From: Vreelandella titanicae BH1
GTDB lineage: Bacteria; Pseudomonadota; Gammaproteobacteria; Pseudomonadales; Halomonadaceae
Assembly: GCF_000336575.1 (NCBI RefSeq)
Contig: NZ_AOPO01000021.1
Location: 1 to 64,000, forward strand
Length of the DNA stretch: 64,000 bases
Reading direction: 5' to 3'
Position numbers and translations under genes: made by a program. The notes under the pieces were generated by a model. It ran no database searches. It worked only from the letters and a program-made list of their open reading frames with translations, and was not told the origin of the DNA. Below are positions 31,250 to 40,726 of the stretch, one piece after another (position 1 is the stretch's first letter; each line of letters starts with the position of its first letter).

Positions 31250-31398
31250 TTTTAAAAGAAAAGTTTACCTACGGTCGCAGGGAGCGCCGCTAAACTGACT
31301 GTTCTACTCGCGAAGGGTTGAAGTTTTGGCCCACTGCCCGCATTCCATGGACAACACTAGGCGGTTCTCACCGCCGGTATCGGTTCATTGGAGGACGC

Positions 31399-33951
31399 AT
31401 GAGCGACCAGGATTACGAACACGACGCTGAACATCTTGATTGGCAACTTGATGATGAGCAGTCATCCACTACTGATGACACCCCCGGTAGTGAAGAGAGT
31501 AGTGAAGACAGTGGTGCAAACCACTCTAACGAACAGACTGAAAAAAGCTCTCAAGAGCCCGATAGTAAGCAGGGAGGAAGTGAGTACCGCTCAGACGGCG
31601 AGCGGGTAAACTCTCTGGTGCCCGCTAGCGAAATGCTGCCCGAACGCATTTACCTCCTGCCTATTCATAACCGGCCGTTCTTCCCCGCCCAGGTACAGCC
31701 GCTGGTGATTAATCGTGAGCGCTGGGAAGAGACCATGCGCCGTGTGGGTAACACGCCGCACCACACATTGGGTGTTGCCTTTGTGGGCGAGCAGGGTGTC
31801 ACCTCCCTGGATCACGAAGGTTTCCCGGAGATCGGTACTGCGGTCAAAGTGCACAAACTTAAGGGCGAAGACGATCAGATTCAGTTTATCGCTCAAGGGC
31901 TTCAGCGCTTTAAAATTACCCGCTGGCTCTCCAAAGAGCCGCCTTACCTCGTCGAGGTGACCTACCCTAAAGAGCCGGTTGATGCGGAGAACGAAGAGAC
32001 CCGCGCCTACGCCATGGCGATCATCAACGGCATTAAAGAGCTGCTGCCGATTAACCCGCTGTACGGTGAAGAACTCAAGCACTACCTCAACCGCTTTAGT
32101 CCTCATCAGCCGGGGCCGTTGACCGATTTTGCCGCCGCTATTACCTCCGCCAAAGGCCCCGAACTTCAGGATGTGCTGGCAACACTTTCGGTAGAAGAGC
32201 GGATGCAGAAAGTGCTGCCGCTGCTGCGAAAAGAGATCGATGTTGCGTTGCTACAGGGCGAGATCAGCGAGCAGGTAAACGCGCAAATGCAGGATCGCCA
32301 GCGCGAGTTCTTCCTGCGCGAGCAGCTCAAGGTCATCCAGCGTGAATTGGGTATCTCCAAAGGTGATCGAGAAAACGATGTAGATACCTTTAGAGCGCGT
32401 TTGGAGTCACTGGTAGTGCCCGAGCGTGTTCAATCGCGTATTGACGATGAGCTTAATAAGCTCAGCGTGTTGGAAACCGGTTCGCCGGAGTATGGCACCA
32501 CGCGTAACTACCTGGATTGGTTAACCTCGCTGCCCTGGGGAGTGACCAGCCAGGATCAGTTGGATCTACCCCATGCCCGCCAGGTGCTGGATCGCGACCA
32601 CGACGGTTTGAAAGACGTTAAAGAGCGTATTATCGAATTTCTGGCCGAGGGTACTTTCAAAGGCGACGTAGGCGGCTCGATTGTATTGTTGGTAGGCCCT
32701 CCTGGGGTAGGCAAAACCTCCATCGGACGTTCGATCGCCGAAGCCTTAGGGCGCCAGTTTTACCGTTTCTCAGTCGGTGGTATGCGCGATGAAGCGGAAA
32801 TTAAAGGCCATCGGCGTACCTATGTGGGCGCTATGCCCGGCAAACTGGTGCAAGCCTTTAAAGAGGTCGAGGTCGAAAACCCCGTTATCATGCTGGATGA
32901 AATCGATAAGCTCGGGCAGTCCTTTCAGGGCGATCCAGCATCGGCGCTGCTGGAAGTACTTGATCCCGAACAGAACGTCGATTTCCTTGATCACTATCTT
33001 GATGTGCGCATGGACCTCTCCAAGGTGCTGTTTATCTGCACTGCCAACACGCTTGATTCGATTCCAGGGCCGCTGCTTGACCGTATGGAGCAGATCCGCC
33101 TCTCCGGTTATATCGCTGAAGAGAAGCTGGCGATTGCCAAGCACCACCTGTGGCCGAAGCTGCTCAAGCGCGACAACCTGACGAAAAAGAGGATCAGCCT
33201 CTCCGATGCGGCTTTAAAGCAGGTCATTGAAGGCTACGCCCGGGAAGCCGGAGTGCGCCAGCTGGAGAAGCAACTGCACCGCATTGTGCGTAAATCGGCC
33301 GTTAAACTGCTCGAAGAGGAGTCTGAAACGGTCAAGATATCAGTTAAAAACCTGGAGGAGTTCTTAGGTGCGCCGATTTTCCGTAAGGAGAAAGTGCTCA
33401 CCGGCGAAGGGGTAGTGACCGGCCTGGCGTGGACTTCCATGGGGGGGGCAACATTGCCCATCGAAGCAGGCAAAGTACACTCACTGGATCGTGGTTTTAA
33501 ACTGACCGGTAAGTTAGGCGAAGTGATGCAGGAGTCCGCCAATATCGCTTACAGCTATACCCTGGGCCACCTGCAGGAGTATGGTGCCGATACCGACTTC
33601 TTTGACTCGGCGTTTGTACACTTGCACGTACCCGAGGGCGCCACGCCGAAAGATGGCCCTTCGGCGGGTGTCACCATGACCACGGCGCTGCTCTCGCTGG
33701 CCAAGCACCATGCGATCGATAGGCCTTTGGCGATGACCGGCGAACTAACGTTAACCGGCCAAGTGCTCCCCGTTGGCGGTATTCGTGAGAAAGTCATTGC
33801 CGCGCGACGCAGCGATATTTTTGAATTGATTTTGCCCGACGCCAACAAGCGCGATTACGAAGAGTTGCCGGACTACCTGAAAGAGGGCATGACGGTGCAC
33901 TTTGCCAAGCGCTACCGTGATGTGGCAGATGTCGTGTTTGGCCGAAAATAG
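31399..33951 (+). CDS. lon: Lon-type ATP-dependent protease with acidic N-terminal extension
   Basis: An 850-aa serine protease. The ATG at 31399 follows TTGGAGG. Residues ~1-75 are a Ser/Glu/Asp-rich tail not part of the Lon core. The substrate-binding LAN domain (~80-270) begins ERIYLLPIHNRPFFPAQVQP, the AAA module has VLLVGPPGVGKTSIGRSIAE (Walker A) and PVIMLDEIDKLG (Walker B), and the protease domain has ATPKDGPSAGVTMTTALLS (catalytic Ser) and PVGGIREKVIAARR (catalytic Lys). No clpP/clpX/hupB genes surround it, so it may be a second, Lon2/AsrA-like protease, not the housekeeping Lon. It probably degrades misfolded or stress-regulated proteins. Confidence 0.92.
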   Translation: MSDQDYEHDAEHLDWQLDDEQSSTTDDTPGSEESSEDSGANHSNEQTEKSSQEPDSKQGGSEYRSDGERVNSLVPASEMLPERIYLLPIHNRPFFPAQVQPLVINRERWEETMRRVGNTPHHTLGVAFVGEQGVTSLDHEGFPEIGTAVKVHKLKGEDDQIQFIAQGLQRFKITRWLSKEPPYLVEVTYPKEPVDAENEETRAYAMAIINGIKELLPINPLYGEELKHYLNRFSPHQPGPLTDFAAAITSAKGPELQDVLATLSVEERMQKVLPLLRKEIDVALLQGEISEQVNAQMQDRQREFFLREQLKVIQRELGISKGDRENDVDTFRARLESLVVPERVQSRIDDELNKLSVLETGSPEYGTTRNYLDWLTSLPWGVTSQDQLDLPHARQVLDRDHDGLKDVKERIIEFLAEGTFKGDVGGSIVLLVGPPGVGKTSIGRSIAEALGRQFYRFSVGGMRDEAEIKGHRRTYVGAMPGKLVQAFKEVEVENPVIMLDEIDKLGQSFQGDPASALLEVLDPEQNVDFLDHYLDVRMDLSKVLFICTANTLDSIPGPLLDRMEQIRLSGYIAEEKLAIAKHHLWPKLLKRDNLTKKRISLSDAALKQVIEGYAREAGVRQLEKQLHRIVRKSAVKLLEEESETVKISVKNLEEFLGAPIFRKEKVLTGEGVVTGLAWTSMGGATLPIEAGKVHSLDRGFKLTGKLGEVMQESANIAYSYTLGHLQEYGADTDFFDSAFVHLHVPEGATPKDGPSAGVTMTTALLSLAKHHAIDRPLAMTGELTLTGQVLPVGGIREKVIAARRSDIFELILPDANKRDYEELPDYLKEGMTVHFAKRYRDVADVVFGRK

Positions 33952-33991
33952 AGCGTTGATTTTATTTGCAGCAATGGCTATTTAACCTTTT

Positions 33992-34023
33992 AAAGCGTCT
34001 TACGAGAGTAAGGCGCTTTTTTT
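33992..34023 (+). terminator. Rho-independent terminator after lon
   Basis: AAAGCGTCTTAC (33992-34003), loop GAGA, GTAAGGCGCTTT (34008-34019) with one G-U pair, then TTTT. The stem is 12 bp. Confidence 0.9.
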
Positions 34024-34049
34024 ACATTTGTTCACTGGTTTGCCGAGAT
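34023..34049 (+). promoter_or_regulatory. Possible sigma-28 promoter of PAS chemoreceptor 1
   Basis: TACATTTG (34023-34030), exactly 11 nt, GCCGAGAT (34042-34049). The -10 element begins with the invariant GCCGA. The -35 element matches TAAAGTTT at five of eight positions. It is weaker than the two promoters of the sCache receptors. Confidence 0.45.
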
Positions 34050-34113
34050 GATCTATAGCGATAATGACCTCTGCTTTTATAAAAATTAAGAATATCTAAT
34101 TCTTGGAGAACTA

Positions 34114-36279
34114 ATGCGCAATAACCAGCCCGTGACGCAGCGTGAGTATGTTCTGAGTGAGGAAGCGGTGCTTATTTCCCGCTCGGATTTAAAGGGCAAT
34201 GTGACCTACGCCAACCCTACTTTTGTTGAGGTCAGTGGCTATAGCCGTGAAGAACTCATTGGCTCTCCCCATAACCTCCTTCGTCACCCTGATATGCCTG
34301 AAGCTGCTTACAAGGATTTCTGGAAAACCATCCAAGCGGGGACAACCTGGCAAGGCGTGGTTAAAAATCGGCGTAAAAATGGCGATCACTACTGGGTGAA
34401 TGCCACCGTGGCGCCGCTGCGGGACGGTGAGCGCATCGTCGGCTACACTTCCGTGCGCCGCAAAGCGTCAGAAAAAGCCATTAACCAGGCAGAAAAAATC
34501 TATGCCGAGATTCGCGAAAAAGGTAAATCCCGCCACTACGCACTAGCCCATGGCACGCTGCGGCGTAAAGGCTTGACCGGAATGCTGTCGCGCTTTCAGT
34601 TCACTAGCCTGAAAGCCAAGCTCACCAGTATGGTGGTGGCGTCGCTGCTGCTACTCTGTCTTTCGGGTGGGTTGGGAGTCTCTGCGCTGTTACTCTCCGG
34701 CGAGCGGCTGGAAACCATTAATCGCTCAGGGTTGAGCGATGTCGCCTCGCTGCAGAATATCGAACGCTATATTGGTCAAACGGTTGGCACGCTGGAACCT
34801 GCGGTACGAAGCCCTCGTCGGGCTGACCTGGAGGCCGTCAACGCAGACATTGGCCAGTATACCGATGCCATGCAGACGCTGTGGGCGGGCTACTATGCGG
34901 ATGCGACGGTCACTGATGAGACCGCCCAGGCTTTTGATAGTGCTCTGAATACCTGGATTGATGCGGTGCAAACCGCCCTTGTGGCGATTGAAGAGGGTAA
35001 TGGGTTCGCGGCCTTTGAGGCCTTGAATGACGTGGTGGTGCCGACCACAGAGTCGCTGCGCGAGATGAACAGCACCTTGGTTGAGCAGGTACGTGCCGAT
35101 GCCGAATTGCTGGTGACCGAGGCACAAAGCGGGCGTCAGCAAATGCTGATAGCGCAGCTGGTGCTACTGGCGGTAGGCTTTTTAGTCATGATCGGCTTGA
35201 GTGTAATGATTCTGAAATCCGTGTTTCGCAGCTTGTCGGGCGCGCGGTATATCACTTTCCAAATTGCCGCGGGTAACTTGGCCGCCCGTGAACGTCGTCA
35301 AACTAACGACGAGTTGGGCGAGCTGCTCTACTCCCTGGACACCATGCGTTTTAGCCTCTCCAGCATCGTGGGCGATGTAGAGAATCGTGTCTCAGTGGTT
35401 ACTCCGGCGATTCAGCAGATAGCCGCTGAAAATGAGGAACTCTCTTCGCGCACTGAGCAGCAGGCGTCGTCGCTTCAGCAGACCGCTTCGAGTATGGAGG
35501 AGATGACCTCGACGGTTCAGCAGAACACCGATAATGCCCGCCAGGCGACTGATCTGGCAGTGCAGAACGCTGCCAGCACCAAGGAAACCGGTCAGCAAAT
35601 GCAAAAGCTGGTGGAGCGCATGCAGCGTATCGCCCAGAGTGCTGAAAAGATGACCGAGATGATCAGCGTGATCGACGGCATTGCCTTTCAAACTAATATT
35701 TTGGCACTCAACGCCTCGGTTGAGGCTGCGCGTGCTGGTGAACATGGACGCGGCTTTGCGGTAGTCGCCAGCGAAGTGCGCAATCTAGCTGGTCGCAGCG
35801 CAGATGCCGCCCAGGAAATTCGCAAGATGATTGATAGCACTACTCAGGAAGTCAGCGGTGGTCGTAGTGCGGTAGAGCAGGCGGAGCGGGCGATTGAGGA
35901 AGTCTCTCAGCAGGTGAGTCGAGTCAGTGAGCTGATGGAGTCGATCAGCACTGCGTCCAGCGAGCAGAGCAGTGGGATCGGTCAAATTAACTCGGCGATT
36001 GCCGAAATGGATCTTGTGACCCAGCAGAACGCTTCAAAAGTTCAGTCGATTGCGGCGTCAGCGGACAATCTCTCCCTCGAAGCTTTTGAACTCGCTAACG
36101 TGGTCGATGCGTTCCGTTTGGAAGGCGCTCAAGACGAGAACATCAAAGAGGCGCGGGCGAAGTTACAGCGCGCCAACCAGGCACTCAGTAAAGCAACTCA
36201 GCAATTGTCAGCCCCTTCAGAGCAGCGTGCTAAGACACCCGCAACACAGCCTCGCGCTGACCAGTGGGAGGCGTTTTAG
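34114..36279 (+). CDS. PAS-domain methyl-accepting chemotaxis protein 1 (Aer-like)
   Basis: A 721-aa receptor. A cytoplasmic N-terminal PAS domain (~15-120) reads ISRSDLKGNVTYANPTFVEV, HNLLRHPDMPEAAYKDFW and NATVAPLRDGERIVGYTSVR. A basic linker leads to a membrane helix (~175-195), then a ~140-residue periplasmic four-helix segment, a second helix (~340-362), HAMP, and a signalling hairpin with FQTNILALNASVEAARAGEH. The end is QWEAF, which fits the xWxxF pentapeptide that docks the methyltransferase CheR. PAS domains of this type bind FAD or haem in energy taxis; the ligand cannot be told here. GGAG precedes the ATG. Confidence 0.92.
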   Translation: MRNNQPVTQREYVLSEEAVLISRSDLKGNVTYANPTFVEVSGYSREELIGSPHNLLRHPDMPEAAYKDFWKTIQAGTTWQGVVKNRRKNGDHYWVNATVAPLRDGERIVGYTSVRRKASEKAINQAEKIYAEIREKGKSRHYALAHGTLRRKGLTGMLSRFQFTSLKAKLTSMVVASLLLLCLSGGLGVSALLLSGERLETINRSGLSDVASLQNIERYIGQTVGTLEPAVRSPRRADLEAVNADIGQYTDAMQTLWAGYYADATVTDETAQAFDSALNTWIDAVQTALVAIEEGNGFAAFEALNDVVVPTTESLREMNSTLVEQVRADAELLVTEAQSGRQQMLIAQLVLLAVGFLVMIGLSVMILKSVFRSLSGARYITFQIAAGNLAARERRQTNDELGELLYSLDTMRFSLSSIVGDVENRVSVVTPAIQQIAAENEELSSRTEQQASSLQQTASSMEEMTSTVQQNTDNARQATDLAVQNAASTKETGQQMQKLVERMQRIAQSAEKMTEMISVIDGIAFQTNILALNASVEAARAGEHGRGFAVVASEVRNLAGRSADAAQEIRKMIDSTTQEVSGGRSAVEQAERAIEEVSQQVSRVSELMESISTASSEQSSGIGQINSAIAEMDLVTQQNASKVQSIAASADNLSLEAFELANVVDAFRLEGAQDENIKEARAKLQRANQALSKATQQLSAPSEQRAKTPATQPRADQWEAF

Positions 36280-36332
36280 CCCAGCAGACAACACTGTTAG
36301 GTGCTTGATTTCCCTTTATTCGGTTTTATGAC

Positions 36333-36358
36333 ATGCCACCCTTCGCGGTGGCATATTT
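36333..36358 (+). terminator. Weak terminator-like hairpin between the PAS chemoreceptor genes
   Basis: ATGCCACC (36333-36340), loop CTTCGC, GGTGGCAT (36347-36354), followed by ATTTC. The stem is perfect but the U-tract is short. Confidence 0.5.
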
Positions 36359-36442
36359 CATGCATTACCTCTAATTGAAAAGGCTTAGCGTTAACTAAGA
36401 CTAAAGATGGCGCAAGCCTTCAATAAAAAGTAGGGGGTCTCA

Positions 36443-38617
36443 ATGCATAATGCCGCACAAGCAGCATCCACTGTTTATGAATTAGCCGATGACGAAGTGT
36501 TGATCTCACGCTCGGATCTGCAGGGCAGAATCACCTACGCCAACCAAACCTTTGTGGAGGTGAGTGGTTACACGCTGGATGAGATCATGGGTGAACCCCA
36601 TAGCCTGTTCCGCCACCACAGCATGCCCAAGGCGGTTTTTCAGAACCTGTGGGAAACCATTGAAGCCGGTAAAACCTGGCAGGGGCTGATCAAGAATCGC
36701 CGCCAAACGGGAGAAGCGTATTGGATGCATACCACCATCGCGCCGCTGCTCGATGGTGACCGCGTGGTGGGCTATACCTCTATCCGGCGTAAAGCGGCGG
36801 ATAGAGCCATTGCCCGGGCAGAGCGGGTATACGCTGCAACGCAACAGGGCAAAACACGTGGTTTCAAGCTGCATTATGGTGCAATACGCCACACCGGCCT
36901 GCGTGGATGGGTAAAGCGTTTTAGTTTCAGCAGCATGCAGGCCAAGCTGATGGGCATGGTGCTGGCTTCGGTGGTTTTACTAGTCATCGCAGGGGCGGCG
37001 GGGGTGTATGGCTTAACCAGTTCCGCTGAACGCTTACGCACTCTCAATCAAACGGGCCTTGAAGGCATTACCGACCTTCAGCAGATAGGCCAGCGGGTTA
37101 GCCAAGCAATTCAGGCGTTAGAACCGGCGGTGCGCAACCCGAGGCGAGCGGATCTTGATGCTCTTGAAAGCCAGTTAACCACCATGAGTGCCGACATTGA
37201 GCAGTCGTGGCAAGGCTATACTGCAGAGCGCGAAACCGGCGGTGTGCAAGAGGGCCTAGCGGCACATCTCACCACTTTTATTGAAAGTGCCGATACCACC
37301 CTGACGGCTATCCGCGATGGTAACGGCTTTGCTGCTTTTGAAGCCTTTAATGACAACGTGCAGCCCACCTCTGAAAGTATTAGTGCCACTATCAATGTAT
37401 TGGTTGAACAGGAACGCACGGCTGCGCATACGCTGATGGACAATGCCGAACAGCAGCAACAGGTATTATTGTACGGTCAATTGGGCGTGCTGCTGCTGGG
37501 TATCGTGTTAATGGTGGGGCTGAGCATGGCGGTACTCAAATCGCTGATTAAATCGCTCAACGAGGCGCGCCGGGTAACGTTCCAAATTGCCGCGGGTAAC
37601 CTCGCCAACCGAGTGACCTTGAAGCGTAATGACGAGTTAGGCGAGTTGCTGAGTTCGCTGGAAACCATGCGCGCTAGCTTGTCGGGGCTGATTACCGAGG
37701 TGGGCAACAAAGTCGATGTGGTGACACCTGCGTCCGAACATATCAAACAGCAGAATGAAGACTTGGCATCGCGCACTGAGCAGCAGGCCTCCTCGCTTCA
37801 GCAAACTGCCTCTAGCATGGATGAGATGACGGCGACCGTGCAGCAAAACAGCGAAAACGCCCGTCAGGCCAATCAATTGGCCATGCAAAACGCCACCACC
37901 AGCCGCGAAACTGGCGAGCGCATGCAGGCGCTAGTCGAACGCATGGAGCGTATCGCCGCCAGCGCCGATAAGATGACCGATATCATTAGCGTCATCGACG
38001 GCATCGCTTTTCAAACCAATATTCTGGCGCTGAATGCCTCAGTGGAAGCTGCTCGGGCTGGCGAGCAAGGGCGTGGTTTTGCGGTTGTGGCAAATGAGGT
38101 GCGTAGCTTGGCCGGGCGTAGCGCTGATGCGGCTGGCGACATTCGTCGTTTAATCGACTCCTCCTCCCAGGAGATTAGCGGCGGTGCCCAGGCGGTGAAG
38201 GAGGCCGAAGCCGCTATCGATCAGGTAGTGACTCAGGTAATGAGAGTCAGCGATATCATGGAAGAGATCAGCACCGCCTCCGATGAGCAGAGCAACGGTA
38301 TCGCGCAAATTAATACCGCTGTCGCGGAGATGGATCATGTCACCCAGCAGAACGCCTCCAAGGTACAGTCGATTTCCAGCGCTGCTCAAGACCTCACCCG
38401 CGAAGCACTGAGCCTGGCCAACGTTATCGCCGCCTTTCGCTTAGAGGGTGCTGCCGAAGAGAGCAGCGAGACTGCCCGCAAGCGCTTGCTTAAACAAGCA
38501 GGGCTTGGCTCCACGCCCCCATTAGCGTCATCTCCAGCATTAGCCTCGCCCCAAAATTCCCCGACTCAGCGTACTGCCCAAGCCCAGCCAGCCGAAGAGG
38601 CGTGGGCGACCTTCTGA
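36443..38617 (+). CDS. PAS-domain methyl-accepting chemotaxis protein 2 (Aer-like)
   Basis: A 724-aa paralogue of the protein at 34114-36279, with the same order of domains: PAS (~15-118; ISRSDLQGRITYANQTFVEV, VGYTSIRRKA), helix (~172-195), periplasmic four-helix segment, second helix (~345-365), HAMP and signalling hairpin with FQTNILALNASVEAARAGEQ. The C-terminus is a Ser/Pro-rich linker ending AWATF, again an xWxxF CheR-docking tail. The periplasmic region differs clearly more from its neighbour than the PAS and signalling parts do. GGGGG precedes the ATG. No clear sigma-28 site is visible in front of this copy, so it may depend on read-through. Confidence 0.92.
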   Translation: MHNAAQAASTVYELADDEVLISRSDLQGRITYANQTFVEVSGYTLDEIMGEPHSLFRHHSMPKAVFQNLWETIEAGKTWQGLIKNRRQTGEAYWMHTTIAPLLDGDRVVGYTSIRRKAADRAIARAERVYAATQQGKTRGFKLHYGAIRHTGLRGWVKRFSFSSMQAKLMGMVLASVVLLVIAGAAGVYGLTSSAERLRTLNQTGLEGITDLQQIGQRVSQAIQALEPAVRNPRRADLDALESQLTTMSADIEQSWQGYTAERETGGVQEGLAAHLTTFIESADTTLTAIRDGNGFAAFEAFNDNVQPTSESISATINVLVEQERTAAHTLMDNAEQQQQVLLYGQLGVLLLGIVLMVGLSMAVLKSLIKSLNEARRVTFQIAAGNLANRVTLKRNDELGELLSSLETMRASLSGLITEVGNKVDVVTPASEHIKQQNEDLASRTEQQASSLQQTASSMDEMTATVQQNSENARQANQLAMQNATTSRETGERMQALVERMERIAASADKMTDIISVIDGIAFQTNILALNASVEAARAGEQGRGFAVVANEVRSLAGRSADAAGDIRRLIDSSSQEISGGAQAVKEAEAAIDQVVTQVMRVSDIMEEISTASDEQSNGIAQINTAVAEMDHVTQQNASKVQSISSAAQDLTREALSLANVIAAFRLEGAAEESSETARKRLLKQAGLGSTPPLASSPALASPQNSPTQRTAQAQPAEEAWATF

Positions 38618-38825
38618 TGAACCGGCGCCATGGAGGGCGCTTTACTTCCTATCGGGTCTCGTGATTTAGCCTCTACATCCAGCCTCCACATCTAGTCTCT
38701 GCGCATTGCTCATGCCACAATCAAAAGCCACTGATATTTTTCAGAATTAGCCTAGTCCGCAGTCTTGCTTGCTGTGGGCTAATAAAAAATAGAGCCTAGC
38801 TATTTATTAGAGAGTAGAGGACACC

Positions 38826-40670
38826 ATGCCAGAGTATCGCTCACGTACCACCACCGCTGGCCGCAATATGGCCGGTGCCCGCGCGCTGTGGCGCGCCACC
38901 GGTATGCAGGATGGCGACTTTCAAAAGCCGATTATCGCGGTAGCCAACTCCTTTACCCAGTTTGTGCCGGGCCATGTGCATTTAAAGGATATGGGCCAGC
39001 TGGTGGCGCGGGAGATTGAGAAAGCCGGGGGCGTCGCCAAAGAGTTCAACACCATTGCGGTGGACGATGGTATCGCCATGGGCCACGACGGCATGCTCTA
39101 CTCGCTGCCCAGCCGCGACTTGATCGCTGACAGCGTTGAGTATATGTGCAACGCCCACTGCGCCGATGCGCTGGTATGTATTTCCAACTGCGACAAAATC
39201 ACCCCAGGAATGCTGATGGCCGCTCTACGCCTCAATATTCCGGTTATCTTTGTTTCCGGCGGCCCCATGGAAGCGGGTAAAACCAAGCTTCTCAACCACG
39301 GCCTGGATCTCGTCGATGCCATGGTGATGGCCGCCGACGACAGCGTGGATGATGACACCCTGGCAGAAGTAGAGCGCAGCGCCTGCCCCACCTGTGGTAG
39401 CTGTTCGGGCATGTTTACCGCCAATTCCATGAACTGCTTAACCGAAGCGCTGGGCCTGGCCTTGCCCGGCAACGGTACCGTCTTGGCGACTCACTCGGAT
39501 CGTCGTCGCCTGTTTGAAACCGCTGGTCATCGCATTGTCGAGCTGGCCAAGCGCTACTACGAAGGCGAAGAAGCCCACCTGCTGCCACGTGCCATTGCCT
39601 CCAAGGCGGCGTTCAAAAACGCCATGACCCTGGATATCGCCATGGGCGGCTCTACCAACACTATTCTTCACTTCCTGGCGGCGGCCCAGGAAGCCGAGGT
39701 GGACTTCACCATGGCGGATATCGATCGCCTCTCCCGTGAAGTACCCCAACTCTGCAAAGTGGCGCCCAATACCCAGAAGTACCATATCGAAGACGTCCAC
39801 CGTGCAGGTGGCATTATGGCCATCCTGGGGGAACTGGATCGTGCCGGAGTGCTGGATACCTCGGTGCCCACCGTGTATGGCGACAGCCTGAAAGCGGCGC
39901 TGGAAGAGTGGGATATCATGCGCTCGCCAAGCGCGGAAGTGGTTGAGTTCTTTAAAGCCGGGCCGGGTGGCGTCCCTACCCAAGTGGCATTTTCCCAAAG
40001 TGCCCGCTGGCCGAGTTTGGATGGTGATCGTGCCACCGGCTGTATTCGCGATCTTGAGCATGCCTTCTCTCAGCAGGGCGGCTTAGCCGTGCTCTATGGC
40101 AATATCGCGCTGGATGGCTGCGTGGTCAAAACCGCCGGGGTCGATGACTCGATCCTGGTCTTTGAAGGCCCCGCCCATGTGGTGGAGTCTCAGGATCAGG
40201 CAGTCGCCGATGTGTTGGCGGATAAGGTCAAAGAGGGTGATGTCGTCGTGATTCGTTACGAAGGCCCGAAAGGGGGGCCTGGCATGCAGGAGATGCTCTA
40301 CCCAACTTCCTATCTTAAATCCAAAGGGTTAGGCAAGGCCTGCGCGCTACTGACTGACGGGCGCTTCTCTGGCGGCACTTCAGGGCTCTCTATTGGCCAT
40401 GTTTCTCCTGAAGCAGCGGCGGGCGGTGCGATTGGATTGATTGAGCAGGGCGATCTGATCCGCATCGATATCCCCAATCGGGCGATTAACGTCAAACTGA
40501 CCGATGCCGAGCTGGCGGCCCGCCGCGAGGCAATGGACGCCAAGGGTGCCACTGCCTGGAAGCCTGCCGAGCAGCGTCCCCGCAAGATCACTCCGGCACT
40601 TAAAGCCTATGCGCTGTTGGCGACCTCCGCTGACAAAGGGGCTGTTCGGGATCTAAGCAAGCTCGACTGA
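38826..40670 (+). CDS. ilvD: Dihydroxy-acid dehydratase
   Basis: A 614-aa Fe-S enzyme of branched-chain amino-acid synthesis. RSRTTTAGRNMAGARALWRA is the conserved start. The cluster cysteines are in LVCISNCDKITPGM (~residue 122) and SACPTCGSCSGMFTANSMNC (~195). DGRFSGGTSGLSIGHVSPEA near 515 is the C-terminal signature with the active-site Ser. It removes water from dihydroxy acids to give the 2-oxo acids of valine and isoleucine. It matches the ~615-aa enteric form with a 4Fe-4S cluster. TAGAGGA precedes the ATG. Confidence 0.96.
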   Translation: MPEYRSRTTTAGRNMAGARALWRATGMQDGDFQKPIIAVANSFTQFVPGHVHLKDMGQLVAREIEKAGGVAKEFNTIAVDDGIAMGHDGMLYSLPSRDLIADSVEYMCNAHCADALVCISNCDKITPGMLMAALRLNIPVIFVSGGPMEAGKTKLLNHGLDLVDAMVMAADDSVDDDTLAEVERSACPTCGSCSGMFTANSMNCLTEALGLALPGNGTVLATHSDRRRLFETAGHRIVELAKRYYEGEEAHLLPRAIASKAAFKNAMTLDIAMGGSTNTILHFLAAAQEAEVDFTMADIDRLSREVPQLCKVAPNTQKYHIEDVHRAGGIMAILGELDRAGVLDTSVPTVYGDSLKAALEEWDIMRSPSAEVVEFFKAGPGGVPTQVAFSQSARWPSLDGDRATGCIRDLEHAFSQQGGLAVLYGNIALDGCVVKTAGVDDSILVFEGPAHVVESQDQAVADVLADKVKEGDVVVIRYEGPKGGPGMQEMLYPTSYLKSKGLGKACALLTDGRFSGGTSGLSIGHVSPEAAAGGAIGLIEQGDLIRIDIPNRAINVKLTDAELAARREAMDAKGATAWKPAEQRPRKITPALKAYALLATSADKGAVRDLSKLD

Positions 40671-40726
40671 TATACGCAGCTGAAACATGCAGCTGAAACA
40701 TGCAATAAGCCCGAGTAAGGAATCAA

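Noticed and set aside
31591..32106. 171-codon frame antisense to lon
   Set aside because: It lies within the conserved substrate-binding domain of Lon and has no independent support.
39438..40061. 207-codon frame antisense to ilvD
   Set aside because: Shadow of a highly conserved gene with no domain signature.
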